Part shown: one piece after another, positions 1-5,598 of the stretch
How positions within the stretch are numbered: position 1 is the stretch's first letter
How the letters are laid out: each line of letters opens with the position of its first letter
From: JAALKW01 sp033791145
GTDB lineage: Bacteria > Pseudomonadota > Gammaproteobacteria > Legionellales > Legionellaceae
Reading direction: 5' to 3'
DNA: 11,930 nt
Assembly (NCBI GenBank): GCA_033791145.1
Contig: JASJHH010000182.1
Location: 1-11,930 of the forward strand
Notes under the pieces: generated by a model
Databases searched by the model: none
What the model was told of the DNA's origin: nothing
The model's input: the letters and a program-made list of their open reading frames with translations, nothing else
Position numbers and translations under genes: made by a program

Positions 1-10
1 TAAAACCCAC

Positions 11-28
11 TGTGGGGATTTTGTGGGG
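11..28. repeat. Two direct TGTGGGG heptamers
   Basis: TGTGGGG occurs at 11-17 and 22-28, one helical turn apart, and the first copy is also part of a short dyad (CCCAC at 6-10, GTGGG at 12-16). Closely spaced G-rich repeats like this are seen near attachment sites of P4-like tyrosine integrases, but no integrase or tRNA is visible here, so the role is open. The rest of 1-95 holds nothing I can recognise. The window opens with TAA, which could be the stop of an unseen upstream gene. Confidence 0.25.
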
Positions 29-95
29 CACAGTCGACACAAACTCATAAACTAACTACCTTACGACCCTGTGCCATAACTTTTTCTTTTCGATT

Positions 96-184
96 AAACG
101 CAGGGGGTCAAGTCTGTTGTTTAATAAATTGATTACCTACCAAAAGGAAGTCTTATTAGTAAACAATAGACTTGACCCCGTAAT
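96..184. mobile_element. MITE/REPIN-like palindromic element, copy 1
   Basis: The arm GGGGTCAAGTCTGTTGTTTA (104-123) is the reverse complement, with one mismatch, of TAAACAATAGACTTGACCCC (160-179), with 36 nt between. A second copy at 2048-2136 has the same length and differs at only two positions inside the core. The size, palindromic ends and multiple copies fit a non-autonomous element of the kind mobilised by REP-associated (Y1) transposases. No transposase is in the window, so the family assignment is an inference. What is seen directly is the palindrome and the second copy. Confidence 0.7.
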
Positions 185-314
185 TATTCGACCCCGTAAT
201 TATTCGTAATTATTAAACAATAGACTTGACCCCGTTAGTTTCGTTAGTTCAAACAATAGACTTGACCCCGTTAGTTCCGTAATTATTAAACAATAGACTT
301 GACCCCGTTAGTTC
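161..314. repeat. Tandem array of the element's right arm
   Basis: The 20-mer AAACAATAGACTTGACCCCG occurs four times on the plus strand, at 161-180, 215-234, 251-270 and 288-307. Between the copies are two short interleaved repeats: CGTAATTATT (179-188, 195-204, 205-214, 278-287) and CGTTAGTT (233-240, 242-249, 269-276, 306-313). A truncated unit (GACCCCG, 190-196) is also present. The array looks like local amplification of one end of the adjacent palindromic element by slippage or repeated rearrangement. It has no spacer-like unique sequence and is not a CRISPR. Confidence 0.75.
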
Positions 315-357
315 CAGATCGCATTTTTTTGCGCGAAGGATGACGTGGGGAGCATCT

Positions 358-513
358 ATGTTACGAATTCTTTTATATATACCTTCTTTGCTCGTTTTGT
401 TGTCATATGCGCACCTTGATAAGTTAAGTTATTATCCTTTATCAATGTGTGCGGTTCAATTAAACCAGATCATATTAAATAAATTCGATTTTGTTAACAT
501 GACACTTAACTGA
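358..513 (+). CDS. Possible small hydrophobic peptide (51 aa)
   Basis: An ATG at 358 opens a 51-codon frame ending at TGA 511-513. A good ribosome binding site (GGGGAG, 347-352) lies five bases before it. The first 18 residues (starting MLRILLYIPSLLVLLSYA) resemble a signal peptide or single membrane segment; the remainder is polar and unrecognised, with one Cys near residue 31. It converges on the fic gene and starts about 45 bp past the repeat array. I do not recognise a family. It could be a genuine small membrane peptide, the start of a decayed gene, or chance. Confidence 0.3.
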   Translation: MLRILLYIPSLLVLLSYAHLDKLSYYPLSMCAVQLNQIILNKFDFVNMTLN

Positions 514-540
514 ATACAGTCTGTTTACCTGGTTAAAATT

Positions 541-1893
541 TTAAAATTGAGATCCTGTTTCAATTCTTGCCTCCAAATTTTTAGGGGCAACAAACGTAAA
601 TGACTTTCCGATTTTTTGTTTAATTAATAATCCAGACGCTACTAGATTCAATAAATCAGTTCTTGCTGTTTGATAAGTTATACCATGTGAGCGACGATGA
701 CTTTCAATGAGATATTGAGCTCCGGGATGCTTGAGTGCATGCGTTATTACCGCAATTTGTCGATAATTAAGTCGACCTTTTAAAAATTGATTCGTATATA
801 TTAATGCTTCCGTTTCTCTGGTTTTGCTGCTTTCTTCAGTTATGAATTCATGTAATGAATCGATTGCTTTCAAAACCACATCCAGCTGCTGAATTACAAA
901 ATAGGTTGTATCGTTCGCATCTGTCTCCGTATGAAGATAAGCTAATCCATATTTAGTTGGACTTTTTTTAATGATTTGAGAAATAGAAATAAACTCTGCC
1001 AACCAATAACCCTGATTCGCCATAGACCAATAAAATAATGCACGAGCAGTACGCCCATTTCCATCTTCAAACGGATGATCATAGGCCAACATAAAATGTA
1101 ATATAATTGCCTTAATTACAGGATGAAGGAAAAATTTATAATCGCCTTCTTTTGCATTGGCAAAAGCACATATTTTTTCAAGACGACCTTCTAATTCTTT
1201 ATAGTCAGGCGGTATATGTAATATTTGATTGGTATTATCGCCCACATGAACATCATTTGACACCCTTAAACAACCTTCGGAATCTGCTTCATCCAACGTG
1301 TTTTTTGTAATAATACGATGTAGCTCTAAAATAATACTAACAGTAAGGTCTTCAGCTTTAATCTCCCGTACAAATTGCATTCCCTCATAGTTGTTAAAAA
1401 TCATTCTTTCACTAATAGTCATAGGCTTTCGTTTCGCTCGTAACATTTCCTTAGCGACACGTCTGGTTGTTGAAGCGCCTTCCAATTGGCTTGATGTGAT
1501 AGCTTCTTCCACTAATGATTGAATGATATAAGTATCACGAGCAGCTTTATTGATAATCAATTCTGGACTTTGAACAGTATTACCTAAAGCGCGATCGATT
1601 GAATGAAGTTTTTTCAGCACCAGATCTGGTGTTGCCAACACAAAGGACTTTCTATATTTATCTTCAAATGGTAAGCCTTTATATAGTGCCGAACGAGCAA
1701 GTTTTATAGAAAGCCACCATTGTTCTGTTGTTAAATCAGAAGGTGGAGTCAAGTGCCGTATTTTATCCCAGTGAAAATATCCTGCATGAACCAATGTTTG
1801 GCTTTCTATCATTACCTTCATGAGTAAATCAGGATTTCTTATTAAATCAGCCATGATTTTTTGAAAATCTGGAGGGGACATTGGTATTTTCAT
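541..1893 (-). CDS. Fic domain protein (class II, self-inhibited AMPylase type) with C-terminal winged helix
   Basis: Fic proteins transfer a nucleotide monophosphate, usually AMP from ATP, to hydroxyl side chains of target proteins. The complete catalytic motif HPFEDGNGRTAR lies at residues 273-284, with His273 as general base and Asp277 at the metal position. The inhibitory helix motif S-xxx-E-G is at residues 134-139 (Glu138) upstream of the Fic core, which makes it class II and autoinhibited. Residues 1-120 form an N-terminal domain of the Fic_N type; residues about 375-437 look like a winged helix-turn-helix. The 450-aa length is longer than simple class II Fic proteins such as SoFic. 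The start at 1893 is supported by GAGGT (1898-1902), four bases away. Two large inverted repeats lie directly upstream, and the C-terminal winged helix makes autoregulation possible, as an inference. The gene sits between two direct copies of a palindromic element. No separate antitoxin gene is present. The target is unknown. Confidence 0.9.
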   Translation of the reverse strand: MKIPMSPPDFQKIMADLIRNPDLLMKVMIESQTLVHAGYFHWDKIRHLTPPSDLTTEQWWLSIKLARSALYKGLPFEDKYRKSFVLATPDLVLKKLHSIDRALGNTVQSPELIINKAARDTYIIQSLVEEAITSSQLEGASTTRRVAKEMLRAKRKPMTISERMIFNNYEGMQFVREIKAEDLTVSIILELHRIITKNTLDEADSEGCLRVSNDVHVGDNTNQILHIPPDYKELEGRLEKICAFANAKEGDYKFFLHPVIKAIILHFMLAYDHPFEDGNGRTARALFYWSMANQGYWLAEFISISQIIKKSPTKYGLAYLHTETDANDTTYFVIQQLDVVLKAIDSLHEFITEESSKTRETEALIYTNQFLKGRLNYRQIAVITHALKHPGAQYLIESHRRSHGITYQTARTDLLNLVASGLLIKQKIGKSFTFVAPKNLEARIETGSQF

Positions 1894-1907
1894 TGGTACC
1901 TCATATA

Positions 1908-1940
1908 TTAAATACTAATTTAGTAAATATTAGTATTTAA
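1908..1940. promoter_or_regulatory. Inverted repeat, probable operator 1 of fic
   Basis: Perfect 12-nt arms TTAAATACTAAT (1908-1919) and ATTAGTATTTAA (1929-1940) surround a 9-nt asymmetric core TTAGTAAAT. The nearest arm ends 15 bp before the fic start codon on the minus strand, so a bound protein would cover the region where transcription should begin. The core and inner arms are identical to those of the second palindrome at 1967-2003, whose centre is 61 bp away. The binding protein is unknown; the Fic protein's own winged helix is one candidate. Confidence 0.6.
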
Positions 1941-1966
1941 TTAGTACTTTGGAAAGCTTTAAGAGC

Positions 1967-2003
1967 AATAATCTACTAATTTAGTAAATATTAGTAGATT
2001 ATT
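1967..2003. promoter_or_regulatory. Inverted repeat, probable operator 2 of fic
   Basis: Perfect 14-nt arms AATAATCTACTAAT (1967-1980) and ATTAGTAGATTATT (1990-2003) enclose the same 9-nt core TTAGTAAAT as operator 1. The outer arms differ from operator 1, but the change is matched on both sides so the dyad is kept. A further half-site-like ATTAGTATTTACT follows at 2001-2013. A weak minus-strand promoter (TTGCTC then TACTAA, 16 nt apart) would lie between the two palindromes; I give that little weight. Confidence 0.6.
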
Positions 2004-2047
2004 AGTATTTACTATAAAGCCCTGTATACCAAGAGCGTGCTGATTAG

Positions 2048-2136
2048 AAACGCAGGGGGTCAAGTCTGTTGTTTAATAAATTGATTACCTACCAAAAGGA
2101 ATTCTTATTATTAAACAATAGACTTGACCCCGTAAG
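2048..2136. mobile_element. MITE/REPIN-like palindromic element, copy 2
   Basis: Collinear with copy 1 at an offset of exactly 1952 bp and in the same orientation: left arm 2056-2075, right arm 2112-2131, with two base differences in the core. Unlike copy 1 it has a single right arm, so it probably shows the unexpanded form. Both copies end in GACCCCGT followed by A- or T-AGTTC. It lies between fic and the end of the TPM gene, about 30 bp from the latter's stop codon. Confidence 0.7.
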
Positions 2137-2165
2137 TTCAGATATACGTCATTGCGCGCGTAGCG

Positions 2166-2882
2166 CTACCAGCTTCCGGTTGCACCACCACCGCCACTAC
2201 GCCCACCCAAGGAAAAACCACGCTTCGCAATAAATAGAATAGCAAAACATAAGCCTGCAATGATGGCCCACGCCCAGCCACTACGACCAGCTCGAAAAAG
2301 TGAAATAATCATTGCGATTAACCCACTCCATAGCCCTATTTCTAAAACAATAACCCACCAAGGAGTCTCTGGCGATACCTCTCTTACGAGTTGACTAATG
2401 CCGTCAACACCTACTATCACGCCTTTAGCATACTGATTTACTTTAAAATGCGGGATAATATCATCACGCATAATTTTTTCAGCTGCATGATCATAACGAT
2501 GATGCCAATCTTTTCCAAATTCAATACGCGCTTTTCTATCCTGAAGTGAAACCAGTAAAATAACACCGTAGTTTTTATTCATAAGACCGAGTTTCCAATG
2601 ATCAAATAAATGCTGCGTGTAGGCTTCAATGCTTTTATCTTCAGCATTCACCGATGCTAAACTATGAATAAAAACCGTAACAATAGGGATAGACTCGTCA
2701 TGCCATACATCAAACGCAATAGCATTTAATTTTTCTTTGTCAGATTGATTCAACGTATGGGTTTGATCAACCACAAAATTATTTTTTTTAGGCAACTCAG
2801 GATAAATGATTGCGTCAGCATAACTACTTGAAAATGAAATTAAACCCAGAAAAAACAAGGCAATAGCACTATAAAACTTCAT
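2166..2882 (-). CDS. TPM domain protein, YgcG family, secreted and membrane-anchored
   Basis: A 238-aa protein with a signal peptide (residues 1-22, cleavage after SYA), then a TPM domain at about 38-165. The domain carries typical stretches such as the W-K-x-G and N-Y-GVILLV strand followed by R-K-ARIEFG. Two membrane segments follow at about 174-196 and 201-221, and the tail is glycine-rich (GGRSGGGGATGSW), as in many YgcG-type proteins. The TPM domain is therefore on the outer face of the inner membrane. Some TPM domains have phosphatase activity and others assist photosystem or membrane protein turnover; the function of bacterial YgcG is not settled, so I assign none. An AGGGGT ribosome binding site precedes the ATG at 2882. 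The gene stands alone, and its stop codon is within the perfect palindrome GTAGCGCTAC (2160-2169). Confidence 0.88.
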   Translation of the reverse strand: MKFYSAIALFFLGLISFSSSYADAIIYPELPKKNNFVVDQTHTLNQSDKEKLNAIAFDVWHDESIPIVTVFIHSLASVNAEDKSIEAYTQHLFDHWKLGLMNKNYGVILLVSLQDRKARIEFGKDWHHRYDHAAEKIMRDDIIPHFKVNQYAKGVIVGVDGISQLVREVSPETPWWVIVLEIGLWSGLIAMIISLFRAGRSGWAWAIIAGLCFAILFIAKRGFSLGGRSGGGGATGSW

Positions 2883-2925
2883 ATCATACCCCTAAGCATT
2901 AAAACCTATCTATGGTATAACTATT

Positions 2926-2946
2926 TGCTTAAGTAAATATTAAGCA
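2926..2946. promoter_or_regulatory. Palindrome upstream of the TPM gene, fic-operator-like core
   Basis: Arms TGCTTA (2926-2931) and TAAGCA (2941-2946) flank a 9-nt core AGTAAATAT, 44-64 bp before the TPM start codon. The stretch AGTAAATATTA is also found in both palindromes upstream of fic, and the 9-nt spacing is the same. It may be an operator or simply AT-rich coincidence. Confidence 0.35.
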
Positions 2947-2956
2947 CACTATTGCT

Positions 2957-3007
2957 GTCAGACCTTGTCTTTTACCTATGAGAAAAAGGCAAAAAGCACG
3001 GCCTGAC
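2957..3007. repeat. Imperfect palindrome, probable decayed element of a second family
   Basis: The 20-nt arms 2957-2976 and 2988-3007 pair at 15 of 20 positions, most mismatches being transitions, around an 11-nt loop. The ends read GTCAGACC and GGCCTGAC. The layout resembles an old copy of a short palindromic interspersed element. There is no T-run on either strand, so it is not an obvious terminator. The remaining 3010-3117 holds a weak 6-bp hairpin (3044-3061) and nothing else I recognise. Confidence 0.4.
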
Positions 3008-3117
3008 ACCGATCTTCGTTAGCGATGGGTATATATCTATGACCTATGGGGTCTACCATAGAAATTAGTAGATGACGGCTCTGTCCCAATTAATTCAAAT
3101 GCGCTCGAATCTAAAAA

Positions 3118-3876
3118 TTAAACAAAATGCTGCGCAACAAAAACCCGCATTGCTTCGAGGATAAACGCTAAAAGCTTAGGATGCCTCGAGGTATAAAACT
3201 CAGAAAATCCATCTTCTTGATAAAGCCCAATCAAATCAATATACCCCTCTTTCGTTGGCGTCCAAGAACGTTCAAGCCAAACATAATGCTCTTTCATCAG
3301 TGCCTGCACTTTTTTATTAGAAGGCTTGAGCCCTGAATCTATGGCCTCAACCAATTCGTCCATAATACGATTAATATCATGGAGAAAGTCCGCTTTTTCT
3401 TGAGGCCCCCAATTCTTTGTTTTTTCATTGCATTCATCAAGCATTTCTTGACTAACAATGTCATTATCAACCAAATATTTTTCGTGTGCTTTTTGTTTTT
3501 CTAAATCAAAGCCATAATAAAATTCTTTATCTTGCATTTTTAACTCTCCGTTTAAATGTGAAATCGTCTTTTCAAGGGTTTTAAGCAATTTTTTTCGTTG
3601 TAAAAGATCTTTTTCAAGCAGTGTTTTATGTGACTCTAAAGCGTTTAACTTATGAAAGTCACTGCTGCTCAAAATACGCTGAATGTCACCGAGAGAAAAA
3701 TTTAAGGCCCTAAAAAACAAAATTTGCTGTAATACCAAAAGCTGCTCTTCTTCATAATATCGATATTGGTTCTCCCCATAATAAGCAGGATTTAATAACC
3801 CAATTTCATCATAATGATGAAGTGTTCGTATCGTCACGCCTGATAAGTGCGCCAACTGTTTTACTGTATATGCCAT
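3118..3876 (-). CDS. MerR family regulator with TipAS-like effector domain
   Basis: At 252 aa it is close in length to TipAL. Residues 1-70 are a MerR winged helix-turn-helix, with the signature TIRTLHHYDEIGLL at about 16-29. A helical coiled-coil linker follows at about 75-110 (Leu/Lys-rich), then a C-terminal helical domain of the TipAS type (about 115-250) with the W-G-P and E-x-Y-x-D-L features of that fold. TipAS domains bind peptide antibiotics such as thiostrepton in Streptomyces; in proteobacteria the ligand is generally unknown. The start at 3876 has a strong purine-rich ribosome binding site (3881-3890). Its promoter carries a MerR-type 19-bp spacer with a dyad, so autoactivation is likely. 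No efflux pump or modifying enzyme is adjacent; the divergent gene at 4106 is a secreted hydrolase. Confidence 0.9.
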   Translation of the reverse strand: MAYTVKQLAHLSGVTIRTLHHYDEIGLLNPAYYGENQYRYYEEEQLLVLQQILFFRALNFSLGDIQRILSSSDFHKLNALESHKTLLEKDLLQRKKLLKTLEKTISHLNGELKMQDKEFYYGFDLEKQKAHEKYLVDNDIVSQEMLDECNEKTKNWGPQEKADFLHDINRIMDELVEAIDSGLKPSNKKVQALMKEHYVWLERSWTPTKEGYIDLIGLYQEDGFSEFYTSRHPKLLAFILEAMRVFVAQHFV

Positions 3877-3903
3877 AAACTCCCCCTCTCAATCACAACA
3901 CAC

Positions 3904-3934
3904 AGTCTAAAGGATCACGTAACGTGAAGGTAAA
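3904..3934 (-). promoter_or_regulatory. MerR-type promoter and operator of the TipA-like gene
   Basis: On the minus strand a -35 TTTACC (3929-3934) and a -10 TAGACT (3904-3909) are separated by 19 bp rather than 17. The spacer contains the dyad TCACGT-T-ACGTGA (3915-3927). Over-long 19-bp spacers with a central dyad are the hallmark of promoters that MerR proteins activate by twisting the DNA. Transcription would start near 3897 and leave a leader of about 20 nt before the ATG at 3876. Confidence 0.7.
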
Positions 3935-4105
3935 GAAAAATAATAAGCATAGCATTTCAAAACAAGAGTACTTATAATCTTGCTTTCTGGCCTATAAAAT
4001 CATGGAGGTTAAAGGCTAATAAATACCAATCCATCTTAATATGCTTAAACCCGAAGCCAAAGCATCATTCAGCATAATTATTCATTTAATAGACGGAACT
4101 AAAAA

Positions 4106-5518
4106 ATGAAATATAAAAAACTAGTAACATTGAGCTTAAGTATTGCAATAGCAACTATCGCTTCAGCGGCCCATTCAAAGAAAATATACCCTGCAGAAAT
4201 CATAGGAAGGGACTTAAATTATCCTGGATTAGGACGATTAGGTCATGTTGGTATTACCACAACCGATATGACATCGCTTCAAGATATGGAAAAAGATGCT
4301 GATCAAGTCATCGAAATACTCAATGAAAATCCTGTAGGACAAATCAACGCTATCAGTCATTTTAAATCTCGTTCGAAATATTGGGGAAGTAAATATGGCG
4401 TAGCTGATAGGAATTTAATTGGCTACCAAGTGCTTGCTGAAGCAAATCATCAGCGATGGTGGTGTCCTAAGTACACATCTGATACTAAATATCATATAGG
4501 TTCAGGAAATCCGACAAACGGTCAAATCAATGAATGTGGAACTTGGCGCTGTGATACTTACGTTTGGTGGGCTTTTTACAGCCAAGGGTTAGATACAATG
4601 CCCGGACGAATATGGCTGCCAAAGCAATTATTTAATTATTTTCCTTATGATAATGATGAAACATTTACAGTGCAGGCTCCCAGAAAATCGCTAGACATGT
4701 CCATAAAAAAATCCTTAGAGAATATAACAGTAGAAGCACTTAACGTCATGCCATACGAGGAATTCCAAATCATAATGGATGCTCCCCCTGCGCATTACGT
4801 AACTTCACCATCATCTGTTCAGGTACAGTTCGCTTATGACTCAAACTTAACGGATGTAAAACGTGGCATCATGATTGATAGACTGATTGCGGATGATATT
4901 GAGAGAGATTTAGTTAAACAATTGTTAAATTTATATAGTGAAACAAACAGCATTGAAATAAAAAACAAAATCACTCAAGATTTAATGCTTTATAATCAAC
5001 AGCATAGAAATATTAAAGCTTATCTTAATCATGAACAACCACTATTGAAAGCTTTTTTTTCTGAACGACTTGACTCTAAGTCTTTAAATTCAAAAATGGC
5101 TGACGATGCAATTAGAGGTTTTATTGATACCCATTCACCTGAAGAAATCATAACAAACCGAGATAAAATTGATAAATGGTTGCCAATAACAGGGCATTAT
5201 TCCTCTATTATGCTGAAGTACACATTAGTTCATCAATCAAAAGAATTACAGCACATTTATATACAATCAATTATAGACGAGCTTCGTAAGGCAAATAATT
5301 CCGATCTGGATAGCTACTTATTTGGCCCACTGTCTATGGGGTACCAAAGCTCAGGAAAAAATTTACTTATGCCCGAGTCTAAACAAGTCGTTATAAATTA
5401 CTTAAAAACAGTTCATTACAAATATACCCTTCAAGGCATTAAAAAAAATTCAACTGATTCACACCGTATAACGACTGCACCCTATTATTTTGAGTTAATC
5501 AAAAATATGGGCATTTAA
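4106..5518 (+). CDS. Secreted permuted NlpC/P60-like cysteine hydrolase
   Basis: A 470-aa protein. Residues 1-24 are a signal peptide ending ASAAHS, so the product is exported. The catalytic region comes first: GRDLNYPGLG then GHVGI (His47), followed about 100 residues later by W-RCDTYVWWAF (Cys149). His before Cys is the order of circularly permuted papain-fold families such as YiiX/YaeF and LRAT, rather than classical NlpC/P60. A second Cys (144) and Cys120 lie close by. Members cleave amide or acyl bonds in cell wall peptides, lipids or proteins; the substrate here cannot be told. Residues about 200-470 are polar, probably helical and unrecognised. The ribosome binding site is weak (ACGGA). 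The gene is divergent from the MerR gene with 229 bp between and stands alone. Host-directed activity is possible but not shown by the sequence. Confidence 0.7.
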   Translation: MKYKKLVTLSLSIAIATIASAAHSKKIYPAEIIGRDLNYPGLGRLGHVGITTTDMTSLQDMEKDADQVIEILNENPVGQINAISHFKSRSKYWGSKYGVADRNLIGYQVLAEANHQRWWCPKYTSDTKYHIGSGNPTNGQINECGTWRCDTYVWWAFYSQGLDTMPGRIWLPKQLFNYFPYDNDETFTVQAPRKSLDMSIKKSLENITVEALNVMPYEEFQIIMDAPPAHYVTSPSSVQVQFAYDSNLTDVKRGIMIDRLIADDIERDLVKQLLNLYSETNSIEIKNKITQDLMLYNQQHRNIKAYLNHEQPLLKAFFSERLDSKSLNSKMADDAIRGFIDTHSPEEIITNRDKIDKWLPITGHYSSIMLKYTLVHQSKELQHIYIQSIIDELRKANNSDLDSYLFGPLSMGYQSSGKNLLMPESKQVVINYLKTVHYKYTLQGIKKNSTDSHRITTAPYYFELIKNMGI

Positions 5519-5531
5519 AATTTACAGGGTC

Positions 5532-5570
5532 GAGGGAACAGTATCTTTTCTCAAAAAATACTGTTCCCTC
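5532..5570 (+). other. Strong 13-bp hairpin without U-tract
   Basis: GAGGGAACAGTAT (5532-5544) and ATACTGTTCCCTC (5558-5570) pair perfectly; the loop can pair further through TTTT and AAAA around CTC. It starts 13 bp after the hydrolase stop codon. No T-run follows on either strand, so it is not a standard intrinsic terminator. It could protect the 3' end of the upstream mRNA, or fold in the leader of the channel gene, whose ribosome binding site begins 17 nt further on. Confidence 0.55.
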
Positions 5571-5598
5571 AGCTCCAAACTTGCGAAAAGGGCCCTAC

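Noticed and set aside
161..314. CRISPR-like array of 20-nt repeats
   Set aside because: The unit is the arm of an adjacent palindromic element, spacing is irregular (54, 36, 37 bp), and the intervals are themselves short repeats rather than unique spacers. No cas gene is present.
1894..2047. Small antitoxin gene upstream of fic (FicA/FicT pair)
   Set aside because: No open frame of suitable length exists there, and the inhibitory motif is inside the Fic protein itself (class II), so no separate antitoxin is needed.
3044..3061. Terminator of the MerR gene
   Set aside because: Only a 6-bp stem (CTATGG/CCATAG) with no T-run; too weak to call.
3064..3073. Extra copy of the fic operator half-site (ATTAGTAGAT)
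   Set aside because: A ten-base AT-rich match without a partner arm, and downstream rather than upstream of the neighbouring genes; probably chance.
3950..4105. Promoter for the secreted hydrolase gene
   Set aside because: TATAAT occurs at 3973-3978 and TATAAA at 3993-3998, but neither has a reasonable -35 element at the right distance, so no promoter is called.
5532..5570. Rho-independent terminator
   Set aside because: The stem is perfect but no run of T follows on either strand, so it was recorded as a hairpin of unknown role.
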